Shown here piece after piece: positions 40,015 through 50,339 of a stretch of DNA of 61,574 nt; positions within the stretch are counted from its first letter, which is position 1, and every line of letters starts with the position of its first letter. Below the pieces are notes generated by a model. The model ran no database searches, had not been told where the DNA came from, and saw only the letters and a list, made by a program, of their open reading frames with translations. The DNA comes from an uncultured Prochlorococcus sp. (GTDB taxonomy: Bacteria; Cyanobacteriota; Cyanobacteriia; PCC-6307; Cyanobiaceae): the NCBI GenBank assembly GCA_902574425.1, contig CACGNA010000005.1, positions 1-61,574 on the forward strand. Direction: 5' to 3'. Position numbers and translations under genes: made by a program.

Positions 40015-40914
40015 TTATTCCAAAAAATAATCATGGATAATTTTACTAGATAATGATGGTAAATCTACATGAGGAAGATGACCACAATTTTGCAACCCTA
40101 CAAAATTTAATTTATCAATGTTTCTTAAATTTTTAATCTCTTTTTTTCCAAGAATGCGATCATTTTCTCCACAAACTGCTTTAATTGGGATGTTTTGAAT
40201 ATATTTATGTGTTCCAGCAAACCCTCCACTTTTCGCGAATGATGCAAGTGAATTCCTCCATCCTTTACAACCTAAATGAATTGAAGCAATTTGCTCTTCC
40301 ATTTCACCAACACATTCATCTGGGAAAGCAAATGCTTGCCTGCAAAGACTTTTTCTGACCTGCGGCAATCTAAGAAATGAGGCTCCAATTTGGTTAAGAG
40401 GAAAAGGAATGTTCTTAGGTTCTCCGAATAATCCGGCAGGAGATAAAAGTATAATTTTATCAATAGAATCGGGTAATTCAAAAGAAAGTTTCAAAGCTGT
40501 TGAGCCTCCCATAGAGGCACCAATAATTTTAAGATTCTTTGTTATTTGTAAGGTCTTAAGAAGATCAATTAAATATGAAATCATTTTCGAGGGGTTGTAT
40601 TCATTTGTTGCACACCTAGGACTAAAACCAAACCCTAATAGATCAGGGATTATAACTTGGAAATTTCTTTTTAATGATTGATATATTCTCCTAAACTCTA
40701 AAAAACTACTATCAAAGCCATGTAGGAGAAGTATAGGTTGACCTTTTCCTCCCATAACCACAGGGAATTTCAAAGAGTTCCAGTTCTCATTGAGTTTGAT
40801 CCACTTGACATCATTTGCTAAATAAAGACCTAATGGATCTAATAGAGATATTTTGGCACGCTCAAAAAAATCAACATTCAAATCGCTAAGTTGTTCGAAA
40901 TGGGTTTTAGTCAA
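40015..40914 (-). CDS. Alpha/beta hydrolase
   Basis: 299 aa soluble hydrolase. The oxyanion segment is PILLLHGFDSSFLEFR; the nucleophile elbow is GASMGGSTAL (serine in SMGG); the acid is in VCGENDRILGKKE; the histidine is in NCGHLPHVDLP. Cyanobacterial relatives are annotated broadly as hydrolases or haloperoxidase-like; the substrate is unknown. It follows the glycerol-dehydrogenase-like gene on the minus strand after 8 bases, so the two are probably co-transcribed. Confidence 0.88.
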   Translation of the reverse strand: MTKTHFEQLSDLNVDFFERAKISLLDPLGLYLANDVKWIKLNENWNSLKFPVVMGGKGQPILLLHGFDSSFLEFRRIYQSLKRNFQVIIPDLLGFGFSPRCATNEYNPSKMISYLIDLLKTLQITKNLKIIGASMGGSTALKLSFELPDSIDKIILLSPAGLFGEPKNIPFPLNQIGASFLRLPQVRKSLCRQAFAFPDECVGEMEEQIASIHLGCKGWRNSLASFAKSGGFAGTHKYIQNIPIKAVCGENDRILGKKEIKNLRNIDKLNFVGLQNCGHLPHVDLPSLSSKIIHDYFLE

Positions 40915-40922
40915 AAAGATAA

Positions 40923-42014
40923 TTATATTTTGATTTTTTGTTGTTCAAAATTTGCAATAACCTCAACTATATCCTGTTTATGAATTTCAAAAGGCAAGAA
41001 GTGAATCTCAGATTTATCTCGACAAGTAAAGTCTGCAATTTTCTCTAAATTGTTATTTTCAAAAACATTTATTCCAAGTTTTGCAATAGTAGTTGGTAAA
41101 TTCAATTCTTTCATAAGTACCAATAATTGTTTACTTGATTGATCAGCTAATTTATTATTATTTTTCATTTCTTCTAGTCTTAATTGCAATAATAATCCAA
41201 CCCCAACAATCTCACCATGTAAGAATTTATTTGGGGTTATTATCTGAGTAATTGCATTATGAATAGCATGTGCTGCAGCAGTCCTACACTTTTCTCCCCC
41301 AATTCCACCTACTAATCCTGCAGTAAGTCCACACGCTTCTATCGTATTTTTCCAAGAAAGATTATTTTCAAATTCACCCTTAAATGCTTTTGCACCATCT
41401 ATTAGTAGTTGATCTCTTAAAACTCTTGATATCTGAATAGCTTGTTGAACAAGGCCATCATCAATTGTTGAACTTGTTATTGAGGATTCATACCATTTTG
41501 CCAAAGCATCCGCTATGCCGCTTGCAAGAGTTCTTGATGGAGCTGTTTGAATAAATTTATGATCATATACTAGGATTTTTGGACAAGATCCTAATGCAAC
41601 ATCCTTTATGAATTGGCCATTTTTTGTATAAATATTCGATAAGGCTGTCCAACCTGCACATGTAGACGCACTAAGAGGCACTGTAATACAAGGGATATTA
41701 AGACAATCTGCTATATATTTTCCAGAATCTAGAACTTTTCCACCTCCAGCTGCGATAACAGAATCATGATTATTCTTTAAGATGATGTTCTTTACTCTTG
41801 AAATGTCTTCATAACAACAATCAAATTGTAAATTAGCAGAATTAACATTAAGGTTTTGATTTTTTAAATCAATAAAAATTTTTTTTCTCAGATTATTAGT
41901 ATTAATGCCTTTACCTAAAATTAATGGACTTTTAGTTAGTTTAGTAATTTGAGGTAAAGATTTTTTCCAAGCATAATTTCCCCTAAATATACTTTCTGGA
42001 GAGATTGACTGCAT
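40923..42014 (-). CDS. Glycerol-dehydrogenase-like (GldA family) metal-dependent dehydrogenase
   Basis: 363 aa dehydroquinate-synthase/iron-alcohol-dehydrogenase fold. The NAD phosphate loop is AAGGGKVLDSGKY; metal ligands are the Asp in SGIADALAKWYE and the two His in AAHAIHNAIT and FLHGEIVG, all present. Glycerol or glycerol-1-phosphate-like polyols are the usual substrates; no assignment is possible here. It starts 15 bases after the clpC stop and precedes a hydrolase gene by 8 bases on the same strand. Confidence 0.85.
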   Translation of the reverse strand: MQSISPESIFRGNYAWKKSLPQITKLTKSPLILGKGINTNNLRKKIFIDLKNQNLNVNSANLQFDCCYEDISRVKNIILKNNHDSVIAAGGGKVLDSGKYIADCLNIPCITVPLSASTCAGWTALSNIYTKNGQFIKDVALGSCPKILVYDHKFIQTAPSRTLASGIADALAKWYESSITSSTIDDGLVQQAIQISRVLRDQLLIDGAKAFKGEFENNLSWKNTIEACGLTAGLVGGIGGEKCRTAAAHAIHNAITQIITPNKFLHGEIVGVGLLLQLRLEEMKNNNKLADQSSKQLLVLMKELNLPTTIAKLGINVFENNNLEKIADFTCRDKSEIHFLPFEIHKQDIVEVIANFEQQKIKI

Positions 42015-42029
42015 ATTTACTTTGAATAA

Positions 42030-44558
42030 CTAGAAATTAGCACTTGCCAACTCTTGAGGAGATTCTTCAGAAGAAATATTAATTGTAACTTTTTTATTAT
42101 CATCTATATCAACTAAAGCCTTATCTCCATCTTTTATTCTCCCAGAAAGAACTTCTTCCGCCAAACTATCCTCTAATAAGCGCATAACGGCTCTTCTTAA
42201 AGGTCTTGCTCCATAAGAAGGATTATAACCTTCTTCAACAAGTCTTTCTTTGAAAGCATCTGTTACATTTAATTTAATGCCCTTGTCTTGTAATCTTGCA
42301 AAAACCTCTCGCAACATTATTTCAGCAATTTCTTTAACCTCATTTTTAGTTAGTTGCCTGAATACAATTATTTCATCAAGTCTATTTAAAAATTCAGGTC
42401 TAAAGTATTGCTTTAGTTCTTCGTTAACTAAAGATTTTATTCTATTGTATTGGCTATCTTCAACAGAATCACCTGAAAATTCAAATCCTAAACCGCCTCC
42501 GCCTTTCTCTATCACTTTGGAACCAATATTAGAAGTCATTATTAGCAAAGTATTTTTAAAATCTACAGTTCTACCCTTTGAATCCGTTAATCTACCATCC
42601 TCGAGCAGTTGCAATAATAAATTAAATACATCTGGATGAGCCTTTTCAACTTCATCAAATAAAACAACTGTATATGGACGTCTTCTAACTGCCTCAGTAA
42701 GCTGACCACCTTCATTAAAACCAACATAACCAGGAGGGGAACCTATAAGTTTACTAACAGTGTGTCTTTCCATAAATTCTGACATATCTAATCTAATCAT
42801 TGCTTCTTCACTACCGAAGAAATATGAAGCCAAGGATTTAGTCAATTCAGTTTTACCAACTCCAGTAGGTCCTGAAAAAATGAAACTTGCGATAGGCCTA
42901 TTAGGATTTTTTAATCCAACTCTTGCTCTTCTAATAGCTTTAGAAACAGACTTTACAGCTTCATCTTGTCCAATTAGTCTTTGGTGAAGTGTTTCCTCCA
43001 TATTAAGTAGCTTGACTGATTCGGTTTCTGTTAGTTTTTGAACAGGTACACCTGTCCACGAAGCAACAATATGTGCTACATCTTCTTCACTTACTAGAGG
43101 GTTTTGTAAGAGTTTTGAATCGTTTTTAACAGAATTAGTATCAATATCAGATTGATCTTTAGATGTGGATTCTTTTTTATTTTCCAACACCTCTTTAATT
43201 TTTGCAGATAATTCGATCTCTTTTTCTCTTAATTGGCCAGCTTGATCAAAATTTTGATCCCTTACAGATTCTTCCTTTTGTTTTTGGATTTGCCTTAGTT
43301 CTTTATCTATTTGCTTGGCTTCAGGTGGAAGTTTAGAATTTATCAAACGAACTCTACTTCCTGCCTCATCTATAAGGTCTATAGCCTTATCAGGTAAAAA
43401 TCTATCAGATATATAACGATCCCCTAGATGAGCTGCAGCCTCAAGTGCGTCATCAGTAATTTTCAGACGATGATGTTGTTCATAACGTTCTCTAAGACCT
43501 TTTAAGATTTCGATTGTATCTTCAATAGATGGCTCACCAACCATGACAGGTTGGAATCTTCTTTCGAGTGCAGCATCTCTTTCGATATGTTTTCTATATT
43601 CATCAAGAGTTGTTGCTCCAATACATTGAAGTTCTCCTCTGGCTAATGCTGGCTTCAGAATATTGGCAGCGTCTATAGCCCCTTCAGCAGCTCCGGCACC
43701 AATTAAAGTATGCACTTCATCTATGACAAGTATTACATTACCCGCAGTTTTAATTTCTTCCATTATTTTTTTTAATCTTTCTTCAAATTCTCCTCTATAT
43801 TTTGTTCCAGCAACTAAAAGTCCTATATCAAGAGTTAAAACTCTTTTTTCTTCAAGGATGTCTGGAATATCTCCTATCTGTATTCTTTGAGCTAAACCTT
43901 CTGCAATAGCTGTTTTACCTACGCCTGGTTCACCAATGAGAACAGGATTATTTTTTGTTCTCCTACCTAATATTTGTATTACACGATCTATTTCTGAATG
44001 TCGGCCTACTACTGGATCTAGTTTTGATTCACTAGCTAATTTTGTTAAATTTGTTCCAAATTCATCAAGTGTAGCAGTTTTTAAATTACCCTTACTTGAA
44101 TTTGTCCCAGTACCAACTTCAGCTGTTTCTCCTAACATCCTTATAACTTGAGTTCTTACTTTGGTAAGGTCAATAGTAAGATTTTCAAGAACTCTTGCAG
44201 CTACACCCTCACCTTCTCTTATTAAGCCCAGTAATAAATGTTCAGTTCCTATGTAGTTGTGCCCTAGTTGACGAGCCTCCTCAAGAGATAATTCTAAGAC
44301 TCTTTTTGCCCTAGGGGTAAAAGGTATTTCAACTGCTACAAAACCTGAACCTCTACCAATTATCTTTTCCACTTCAATCCTTGAGTCTTTTAAGTTAACA
44401 CCAAGTGATTTGAGTACCTTTGCTGCGACCCCTGTTCCTTCTCCAATTAAACCTAAAAGAATTTGTTCCGTTCCTACGAAATTATGGCCAAGTCGTCTAG
44501 CTTCCTCTTGGGCAAGCATAATGACTTTTATAGCTTTTTCTGTAAATCTTTCAAACAT
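42030..44558 (-). CDS. clpC: ATP-dependent Clp protease ATPase subunit ClpC
   Basis: Hsp100 unfoldase that feeds substrates to ClpP/R, an essential housekeeping protease in cyanobacteria. 842 aa. Double Clp N repeats cover about 5-140; the first AAA+ module has GEPGVGKT at 209-216; a middle domain with a UVR-like segment ([13 protein letters not shown]) follows at about 430-455; the second AAA+ module has [14 protein letters not shown] and ends in [16 protein letters not shown] hydrophobic/acidic tail closes it. A TATAAT hexamer lies about 130 bases upstream of its ATG. Confidence 0.97.
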   Translation of the reverse strand: MFERFTEKAIKVIMLAQEEARRLGHNFVGTEQILLGLIGEGTGVAAKVLKSLGVNLKDSRIEVEKIIGRGSGFVAVEIPFTPRAKRVLELSLEEARQLGHNYIGTEHLLLGLIREGEGVAARVLENLTIDLTKVRTQVIRMLGETAEVGTGTNSSKGNLKTATLDEFGTNLTKLASESKLDPVVGRHSEIDRVIQILGRRTKNNPVLIGEPGVGKTAIAEGLAQRIQIGDIPDILEEKRVLTLDIGLLVAGTKYRGEFEERLKKIMEEIKTAGNVILVIDEVHTLIGAGAAEGAIDAANILKPALARGELQCIGATTLDEYRKHIERDAALERRFQPVMVGEPSIEDTIEILKGLRERYEQHHRLKITDDALEAAAHLGDRYISDRFLPDKAIDLIDEAGSRVRLINSKLPPEAKQIDKELRQIQKQKEESVRDQNFDQAGQLREKEIELSAKIKEVLENKKESTSKDQSDIDTNSVKNDSKLLQNPLVSEEDVAHIVASWTGVPVQKLTETESVKLLNMEETLHQRLIGQDEAVKSVSKAIRRARVGLKNPNRPIASFIFSGPTGVGKTELTKSLASYFFGSEEAMIRLDMSEFMERHTVSKLIGSPPGYVGFNEGGQLTEAVRRRPYTVVLFDEVEKAHPDVFNLLLQLLEDGRLTDSKGRTVDFKNTLLIMTSNIGSKVIEKGGGGLGFEFSGDSVEDSQYNRIKSLVNEELKQYFRPEFLNRLDEIIVFRQLTKNEVKEIAEIMLREVFARLQDKGIKLNVTDAFKERLVEEGYNPSYGARPLRRAVMRLLEDSLAEEVLSGRIKDGDKALVDIDDNKKVTINISSEESPQELASANF

Positions 44559-44687
44559 TAGAAGATTAAATTCCTATTAATAACCTACCAGCAATATGAC
44601 AATTTTGTGTTCAGAATGAGCTTTTGTGAATACCTAAATGTATATTTTATTCAAGTAAAATTAAATTTTTTAGTGATATAGCAATAA

Positions 44688-44693
44688 ATTATA
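44688..44693 (-). promoter_or_regulatory. Candidate -10 box for clpC
   Basis: A consensus TATAAT on the minus strand within the 179-base rimI-clpC gap, about 130 bases before the clpC ATG. No good -35 hexamer stands 16-18 bases upstream, as is common in this genus. The distance would imply a long 5' leader. The rest of 44559-44737 holds no gene. Confidence 0.3.
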
Positions 44694-44737
44694 GTAATTT
44701 CAAGCATTCTGGTTATCCGAACAATTAAATTTTTAAA

Positions 44738-45178
44738 TTATTTTGTTGTTAAATTTTTTTCTTTTAGAAGAGCGTCCGAACCATCTTTATAGTAGTTTTT
44801 CCTTACACCGACAGTATGGAAATCGAAGCGGCTATAAAATTTTTGACCAATAACATTACTCCTAGATACTTCCAAAAGTAATTTTTTAAAATTTAATTTT
44901 TCACATTGTTTTATTAAATAGTTCATAAGGTAAGAGCCAAAACCCTTTCTCCTAAACTTCAGGTCTACTACAAAATAATTTATTTGAGCTTCATCTAGAA
45001 CAACTTGAAAAACGCACACTCCAATAAATAAATTATCAATTAATAAACCAACGATTTTTGTACCCTGCTTTTGGAATTCACTAGACCATTGTTTTTTGGT
45101 CCATAACGAAATTGTATTTAAATCTAATTCATAACATAAATCAATATCATTATCATTTATTTGTTTAATCGATATCAT
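44738..45178 (-). CDS. rimI: GNAT acetyltransferase, probable RimI
   Basis: 146 aa GCN5-type acetyltransferase. The acetyl-CoA loop is in VVDLKFRRKGFGSYLMNYLI (about residues 72-91), and LEVSRSNVIGQKFYSRFDFHTVGVRKNYYKDGSDALL is the typical C-terminal half of RimI, which N-acetylates ribosomal protein S18. RimI activity is the best guess from the YY-D-DAL ending; other protein N-acetylases are possible. It is upstream of clpC on the minus strand and divergent from lysA. Confidence 0.8.
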   Translation of the reverse strand: MISIKQINDNDIDLCYELDLNTISLWTKKQWSSEFQKQGTKIVGLLIDNLFIGVCVFQVVLDEAQINYFVVDLKFRRKGFGSYLMNYLIKQCEKLNFKKLLLEVSRSNVIGQKFYSRFDFHTVGVRKNYYKDGSDALLKEKNLTTK

Positions 45179-45266
45179 TTAATAATGAATATGTATTCAA
45201 AAATCCTGATTTAAAGTCATTATAAGATATAACAACTAAGCATGACTTAAATTTTAGAGCCCTCCC

Positions 45267-46634
45267 ATGGAAGAAAAAAAATCCTTTTTAAAACAGACAA
45301 TTGACCTAGAAAGTCCAAATAAGAATATCGTACCTGTTACTACTTCCGTTGGAGGAGATGGAAAATTATCAGTTGGTGGATGTTCTATTGAAGAATTAGT
45401 TAAAAAATATGATTCTCCTCTTTATGTTTTGGATGAAATCACTTTGAGAAACTCTTGTAGAGCATATAAAAAAGCATTAGAAAAATACTACCCAGGAAAG
45501 TCTCTACCCATATATGCCTCAAAAGCAAATAGTTCCATTTTCATGAGTAACTTTGTTTCCTCAGAAGGTTTAGGACTTGATGCGGTTTCAGAAGGTGAAT
45601 TGTTAACTGCTCTAAAAGGCGGGGTACCAAATGAAAAGATTGTTTTTCATGGCAACAATAAATCTGATAAAGAGATACAATTTGCAGTCAGAAATAATAT
45701 AAAAATAATTGTAGATAATGACTTTGACTTAAAAAGATTAGAGACAATTTCAAATTCATTAAATCATGACTTAGAAATTATGATTCGCTTTACTCCTGGA
45801 ATAGAATGCCACACACATGAATACATAAGGACAGGATCATTTGATAGCAAATTTGGTTTTGGAATTGAATATTTGAATATTTTGTTTGCCAGTATAAGAG
45901 ATACTAAACATCTAAAATTAACAGGGATACATGCCCATATTGGCTCCCAGATTTTTGAACTAGAACCTCATAATGATCTTGGTGAAATTATGGTAAAGGT
46001 AATTTTAGACGCCAAAAAATTTGGCCATAATATCGAGGAACTAAATGTTGGTGGAGGGTTAGGTATTAAATATACAGAAAGTGATGATCCCCCTTCAATT
46101 GATGAATGGGTAAAAACAATTTCTAATTCTGTTGTTAAGGCTTGTCAAAAAAACAATTTAGATTTCCCCATATTAATGTGTGAACCTGGAAGATCTATTG
46201 TATCTACAGCAGGTATAACAATTTACAAAATTGGAGCCTTTAAAGAAATTCCAGGTATCAGAACATACTTATCTGTTGATGGTGGGATGAGTGATAATCC
46301 AAGACCAATAACATATCAATCAAATTATTCTGCATGTTTGGTAAGTAATCCCCATAATTTTAATTCCAAAAATAAATATACTATTGCTGGTAAGCACTGC
46401 GAATCAGGAGATGTATTATTCAAGGAGATAGAATTAGCAGATTGCAAAACAGGTGATCTAATTTGCGTTTTTGGTACTGGTGCATACAACAATTCAATGA
46501 GTTCTAACTACAACAGAATTCCAAGACCTGCTGCAATTTTAGTTTGTGATGGTGAAGCAGAGATTATTCAAAAGAGAGAAAGTCCATCTGATCTTTTAAA
46601 ATATGATGTCTTACCTGATCGCTTTATTAAATAA
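45267..46634 (+). CDS. lysA: Diaminopimelate decarboxylase
   Basis: PLP enzyme making lysine from meso-diaminopimelate; it competes with peptidoglycan synthesis for DAP. 455 aa. The PLP lysine is Lys86 in PIYASKANSS; GIHAHIGSQI, NVGGGLGIKY and MCEPGRSIVS are barrel motifs; the C-terminal domain has HCESGDVL and CVFGTGAYNNSMSSNYN. An N-terminal extension of about 28 residues precedes the core. It opens a plus-strand run lysA-cdaA-uppS-bioB-trhO-unknown. Confidence 0.96.
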   Translation: MEEKKSFLKQTIDLESPNKNIVPVTTSVGGDGKLSVGGCSIEELVKKYDSPLYVLDEITLRNSCRAYKKALEKYYPGKSLPIYASKANSSIFMSNFVSSEGLGLDAVSEGELLTALKGGVPNEKIVFHGNNKSDKEIQFAVRNNIKIIVDNDFDLKRLETISNSLNHDLEIMIRFTPGIECHTHEYIRTGSFDSKFGFGIEYLNILFASIRDTKHLKLTGIHAHIGSQIFELEPHNDLGEIMVKVILDAKKFGHNIEELNVGGGLGIKYTESDDPPSIDEWVKTISNSVVKACQKNNLDFPILMCEPGRSIVSTAGITIYKIGAFKEIPGIRTYLSVDGGMSDNPRPITYQSNYSACLVSNPHNFNSKNKYTIAGKHCESGDVLFKEIELADCKTGDLICVFGTGAYNNSMSSNYNRIPRPAAILVCDGEAEIIQKRESPSDLLKYDVLPDRFIK

Positions 46635-46668
46635 AATTAGGTACATTTAAATTAATTTTATTTTTAAT

Positions 46669-47577
46669 GTGAATTTCTGGGGGATTATAAATTTAAAGCT
46701 TTTATTAGATGTCTTATTTGCTGTTGGTTTTGGACTTTTATTATTTTCTAGAGTAAAAGAACAGAGGACACTTTGGCTTTTAAGAGGATATTTGTTTTTA
46801 GTCTCATCCGCATGGTTTATACAAAGATATGCCTACCTTCCATTAACATCAAAATTAATTGATGCAGTAGTCCTTGCTTGCTCTCTTTCATTGGCGATTC
46901 TTTGGCAAGGAGAGCTTAGAAGATTAATGGAATTATTAGGAACTGGTAGGTTAGCTGTTTTACTAGGAAATCCACCCAAGGAATTTAGAGCAACTTCAAC
47001 AACTATTACTAAGTTAGTTGATACTGCAGGTAAACTCTCTCAAAATAGAAGAGGCGCTTTAATCGTTGTAGATTTAGGGAGTGACTTAAGGCCTGAAGAT
47101 TTTTTATATTCTGGTACTAAAATTGAGGCACAATTGTCAACTGACCTTTTAATAAATCTTTTTGCAACAGACACACCCTTACATGATGGAGCAGTTCTTG
47201 TTAAAGGTAACAAAATAATATCTGCAGGTGTAATACTTCCTCTATCGAGGCAAGGAATTAGTAGATACGGCACAAGACATTTAGCCGCATTAGGAATCAC
47301 AGAAAGATTTGATAGGTGTATTTGTATTGTTGTTTCTGAAGAGACAGGTACGTTATCCTTAGCGAACCAAGGCAAACTTGAAAGACCAATTACAAGCAGT
47401 AGGTTACAAGAACTTCTTGTAAATTTAATTGGTAATCAAAACTCTATAGGGACGAGTAAATCATCTTTAAGCAAAAATGCCTTATCCCAAAATACAAACC
47501 AAAGTGATAACATTATCACTGGTATTAATGATAAAGAATCCAATAAATCAGAAATCTTTAATCACAGAAAGGATTAA
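46669..47577 (+). CDS. cdaA: Diadenylate cyclase (CdaA type)
   Basis: Makes cyclic di-AMP from two ATP. 302 aa, GTG start at 46669. Three N-terminal membrane helices (about 9-28, 40-56, 63-79) precede the DisA_N domain with DGA at 173-175 (PLHDGAVLV) and GTRHLAALGITE at 201-212. The usual motif is RHR; here the last Arg is Leu205. A low-complexity Ser/Asn tail follows from about 255. The regulator CdaR is not encoded beside it. uppS starts 3 bases later. In other cyanobacteria c-di-AMP affects night survival and carbon/osmotic control. Confidence 0.92.
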   Translation: MNFWGIINLKLLLDVLFAVGFGLLLFSRVKEQRTLWLLRGYLFLVSSAWFIQRYAYLPLTSKLIDAVVLACSLSLAILWQGELRRLMELLGTGRLAVLLGNPPKEFRATSTTITKLVDTAGKLSQNRRGALIVVDLGSDLRPEDFLYSGTKIEAQLSTDLLINLFATDTPLHDGAVLVKGNKIISAGVILPLSRQGISRYGTRHLAALGITERFDRCICIVVSEETGTLSLANQGKLERPITSSRLQELLVNLIGNQNSIGTSKSSLSKNALSQNTNQSDNIITGINDKESNKSEIFNHRKD

Positions 47578-47580
47578 CTA

Positions 47581-48384
47581 ATGAGCTTAGGGAAAATAAT
47601 TGATAAGGCAAATAATGACTTATTCAAGAGAATAGATAAGCAAAAAGTGCCAGAACATATAGCAATAATTATGGACGGGAATGGGAGATGGGCCACTAAA
47701 AAAGGCCTACCTAGATCATTTGGTCATAACAAGGGAGTTAGTGTATTAAAAGAGATTATTAAAGCATCAAACAAATTAGGTTGTAAGATACTTACTGTTT
47801 ATGCTTTTTCAACTGAAAATTGGACAAGGCCAACTAAAGAAGTTGATTTCCTTATAAATCTTTTTACCGAAGTTTTAAAAAATGAAATTAAAGAGATACA
47901 TCAAGAATCAATTAAAATAAAATTCATTGGGGATTTAACCCCTTTACCAGAGACTTTAAAAAAAACAATTTACAGTTCAGAATCTCTAACTAAAAACAAT
48001 AATGCTTTTTTATTAAATGTTTGTGTCAATTACGGAGGTAGACAAGAAATAGTAAAAGTTGCGAAAGAACTAGCATTAAAATCTTCTTCTGGGGAAATAA
48101 ATCCAAGTGAAGTTAATGAAGAATTATTTAATTCAGCACTATTAACTCAAGGAATTAATGATCCAGAATTACTAATAAGAACAAGTGGAGAAAAAAGGAT
48201 AAGTAATTTTCTTTTATGGCAATTAGCTTATTCAGAAATTTATATATCTGACGTATTGTGGCCTGACTTCAATGAGTTCGAATTTCTTAAAGCAATAATT
48301 GATTACCAATCAAGGAATAGACGTTTCGGCGGTATAGAATCATTACCAAATGGATCTTATGAAGATTCAAAATGTACTTCCTAA
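47581..48384 (+). CDS. uppS: Undecaprenyl diphosphate synthase
   Basis: Cis-prenyltransferase making the C55 lipid carrier for peptidoglycan and polysaccharide export. 267 aa. The catalytic Asp32 lies in AIIMDGNGRWATKKG; further motifs are TVYAFSTENWTRP, NVCVNYGGRQEIV, and the C-terminal LLIRTSGEKRISNFLLWQLAYSE. The N-terminal extension of about 25 residues is common in cyanobacteria. It starts 3 bases after cdaA, linking c-di-AMP synthesis with wall precursor supply at the transcript level; bioB follows after 6 bases. Confidence 0.96.
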   Translation: MSLGKIIDKANNDLFKRIDKQKVPEHIAIIMDGNGRWATKKGLPRSFGHNKGVSVLKEIIKASNKLGCKILTVYAFSTENWTRPTKEVDFLINLFTEVLKNEIKEIHQESIKIKFIGDLTPLPETLKKTIYSSESLTKNNNAFLLNVCVNYGGRQEIVKVAKELALKSSSGEINPSEVNEELFNSALLTQGINDPELLIRTSGEKRISNFLLWQLAYSEIYISDVLWPDFNEFEFLKAIIDYQSRNRRFGGIESLPNGSYEDSKCTS

Positions 48385-48390
48385 CAAAAA

Positions 48391-49398
48391 ATGACTAATT
48401 CGAATAATCATTTATTAAGAGAAATTAGGTTCGATTGGAATAAAGAGGAGATATTGGAAATACTTAATATGCCTCTGATTGATTTAATGTGGGAATCACA
48501 AATCGTTCACAGAAAATATAACAAATACAACATTCAATTAGCATCATTGTTCAGCGTAAAAACTGGTGGATGTGAGGAAAATTGCTCTTATTGTAGTCAA
48601 TCAATTTATAGTGCTAGTGAAATCAAAAGTCATCCACAATTTCAAGTTGAAGAGGTTTTAGCAAGGGCACAAATAGCAAAAAAAGAAGGTGCAGATAGAT
48701 TTTGTATGGGTTGGGCATGGAGAGAAATTAGAGATGGCAAGTCTTTTAATGCAATGCTAGAGATGGTTAGCGGTGTAAAAGATCTAGGGATGGAAGCATG
48801 CGTTACGGCTGGAATGCTTACAGAAGAACAAGCCTCTAGACTGGCTGATGCAGGTTTGACCGCTTATAACCACAATCTTGATACTAGTCCTGAGCATTAT
48901 AAAAATATTATTACGACTAGAACTTATCAAGACAGACTAGATACTATCAAAAGAGTAAGAAATGCTGGAATCAATGTTTGTTGTGGCGGAATAATAGGTT
49001 TGGGTGAAACTAATAGCGATCGAGCATCTCTTTTGGAAGTGCTTTCAAACATGAATCCGCACCCTGAAAGTGTCCCTATAAATTCATTAGTGGCTATTGA
49101 AGGTACTGGTTTAGAAGATAATCAAGAAATTGATTCTATTGAGATGATAAGGATGATTGCTACAGCTAGGATTCTTATGCCTAAAAGTAAAATAAGATTA
49201 AGTGCAGGGCGAGAAAAGCTTTCAAAAGAAGCACAAATTTTATGTTTTCAATGTGGGGCAAATTCAATTTTTTACGGAGATGAGTTACTCACTACTACAA
49301 ATCCATCTTTTCAATCAGACAGAAAACTTCTTAAAGAGGTTGGAGTAACATTTAATAAAGATTTTGAAACTTGTGAAAAAACATTATCTTCTTTATGA
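48391..49398 (+). CDS. bioB: Biotin synthase
   Basis: Radical SAM enzyme inserting sulfur into dethiobiotin. 335 aa. The 4Fe-4S ligands are Cys61, Cys65 and Cys68 in [36 protein letters not shown] and RLSAGREKL (the Arg ligand region of the 2Fe-2S cluster) are all present. Its stop overlaps the start of trhO by 4 bases (49395-49398). Sits in the lysA-to-50840 plus-strand run without an obvious pathway link to its neighbours; other bio genes are not in the window. Confidence 0.97.
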   Translation: MTNSNNHLLREIRFDWNKEEILEILNMPLIDLMWESQIVHRKYNKYNIQLASLFSVKTGGCEENCSYCSQSIYSASEIKSHPQFQVEEVLARAQIAKKEGADRFCMGWAWREIRDGKSFNAMLEMVSGVKDLGMEACVTAGMLTEEQASRLADAGLTAYNHNLDTSPEHYKNIITTRTYQDRLDTIKRVRNAGINVCCGGIIGLGETNSDRASLLEVLSNMNPHPESVPINSLVAIEGTGLEDNQEIDSIEMIRMIATARILMPKSKIRLSAGREKLSKEAQILCFQCGANSIFYGDELLTTTNPSFQSDRKLLKEVGVTFNKDFETCEKTLSSL

Positions 49399-50327
49399 AA
49401 TCCAAAAATTATAAAATAGTTTCTCTTTATTCTTTCTTCCCATTTCAAGAAAACTTAATTCTTGATCTCAAAAATAAATTATTAAAAATGGAAAATGAAT
49501 CCGATCTTTCGGGTTTATTAATTGTTGCAAGTGAGGGTATTAATGGAACTATTTGTGCTGAGAAAAATGTAATTGATGTTGTTATCAATTTACTTAACAA
49601 ATATACAGATAATAGAAATTTGAATATAAAAGTAAACTTTTCAAAAAAGAAAGTCTTCAAAAAATTAAAAATAAAAATCAAGAAAGAAATAGTCACCATG
49701 GGTGTCCCTGAAATAAACCCTTCACAAGATAATGGAACCTATATTAACTCAGCTAATTGGAATAAGTTAATTAAAAATCAAAATACAATAGTCATTGACA
49801 CTAGAAATCATTATGAAGTTTCTTTAGGAACATTTCAGAATTCTATCAACCCAAATACAAGAAACTTTAGCGAATTCCCCAAGTGGGTAGATGATAATTT
49901 AGATAACCACTTAGAACATAAAGAGTCTAAAAATATAGCCATGTTTTGTACCGGAGGTATCAGATGTGAAAAAGCTACTAGTCTATTGAAAAAAAAAGGG
50001 TATAAAAATATCTATCATCTGCAAGGTGGGATTCTGCAATACCTTAATGATGTAAAAGATGAAAAAAATTTATTTGAAGGTGAATGTTTTGTTTTTGATA
50101 AAAGAGTTGCTTTAGATCATAAATTAGAAAAAGGTTCCTATTCTATTTGTCATGCATGTGGAATGCCTGTTTCGATTCAAGATCAAAAAAGAATAGAGTA
50201 TAGAGAGGGTATTCAATGTCATTTCTGCATAAATCAATTCAGTGATGATGATAGAAGAAGATTTGAAGAAAGGCAAAAACAGATCGATAAATTAAAACTG
50301 AAGAATCATAAAACCTATCAGGATTAA
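49395..50327 (+). CDS. trhO: tRNA uridine-34 hydroxylase TrhO (rhodanese domain)
   Basis: 310 aa member of the YceA/TrhO family, which makes 5-hydroxyuridine at wobble position 34 of some tRNAs using O2. An N-terminal ferredoxin-like domain (about 5-95) is followed by a rhodanese domain with Cys185 in [15 protein letters not shown] and a second Cys191. The C-terminal zinc-like motif CHACG...CHFC (about 253-280) is typical for the family. The start overlaps bioB by 4 bases, so translation is probably coupled. Confidence 0.92.
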   Translation: MKSKNYKIVSLYSFFPFQENLILDLKNKLLKMENESDLSGLLIVASEGINGTICAEKNVIDVVINLLNKYTDNRNLNIKVNFSKKKVFKKLKIKIKKEIVTMGVPEINPSQDNGTYINSANWNKLIKNQNTIVIDTRNHYEVSLGTFQNSINPNTRNFSEFPKWVDDNLDNHLEHKESKNIAMFCTGGIRCEKATSLLKKKGYKNIYHLQGGILQYLNDVKDEKNLFEGECFVFDKRVALDHKLEKGSYSICHACGMPVSIQDQKRIEYREGIQCHFCINQFSDDDRRRFEERQKQIDKLKLKNHKTYQD

Positions 50328-50339
50328 TTTTCCAAAATT

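Noticed and set aside
42250-42639. 129-codon plus-strand frame inside clpC
   Set aside because: Complement of strongly conserved ClpC sequence; serine/leucine-rich shadow without any motif.
47040-47375. 111-codon minus-strand frame inside cdaA
   Set aside because: Antisense to the conserved DisA_N domain; no support.
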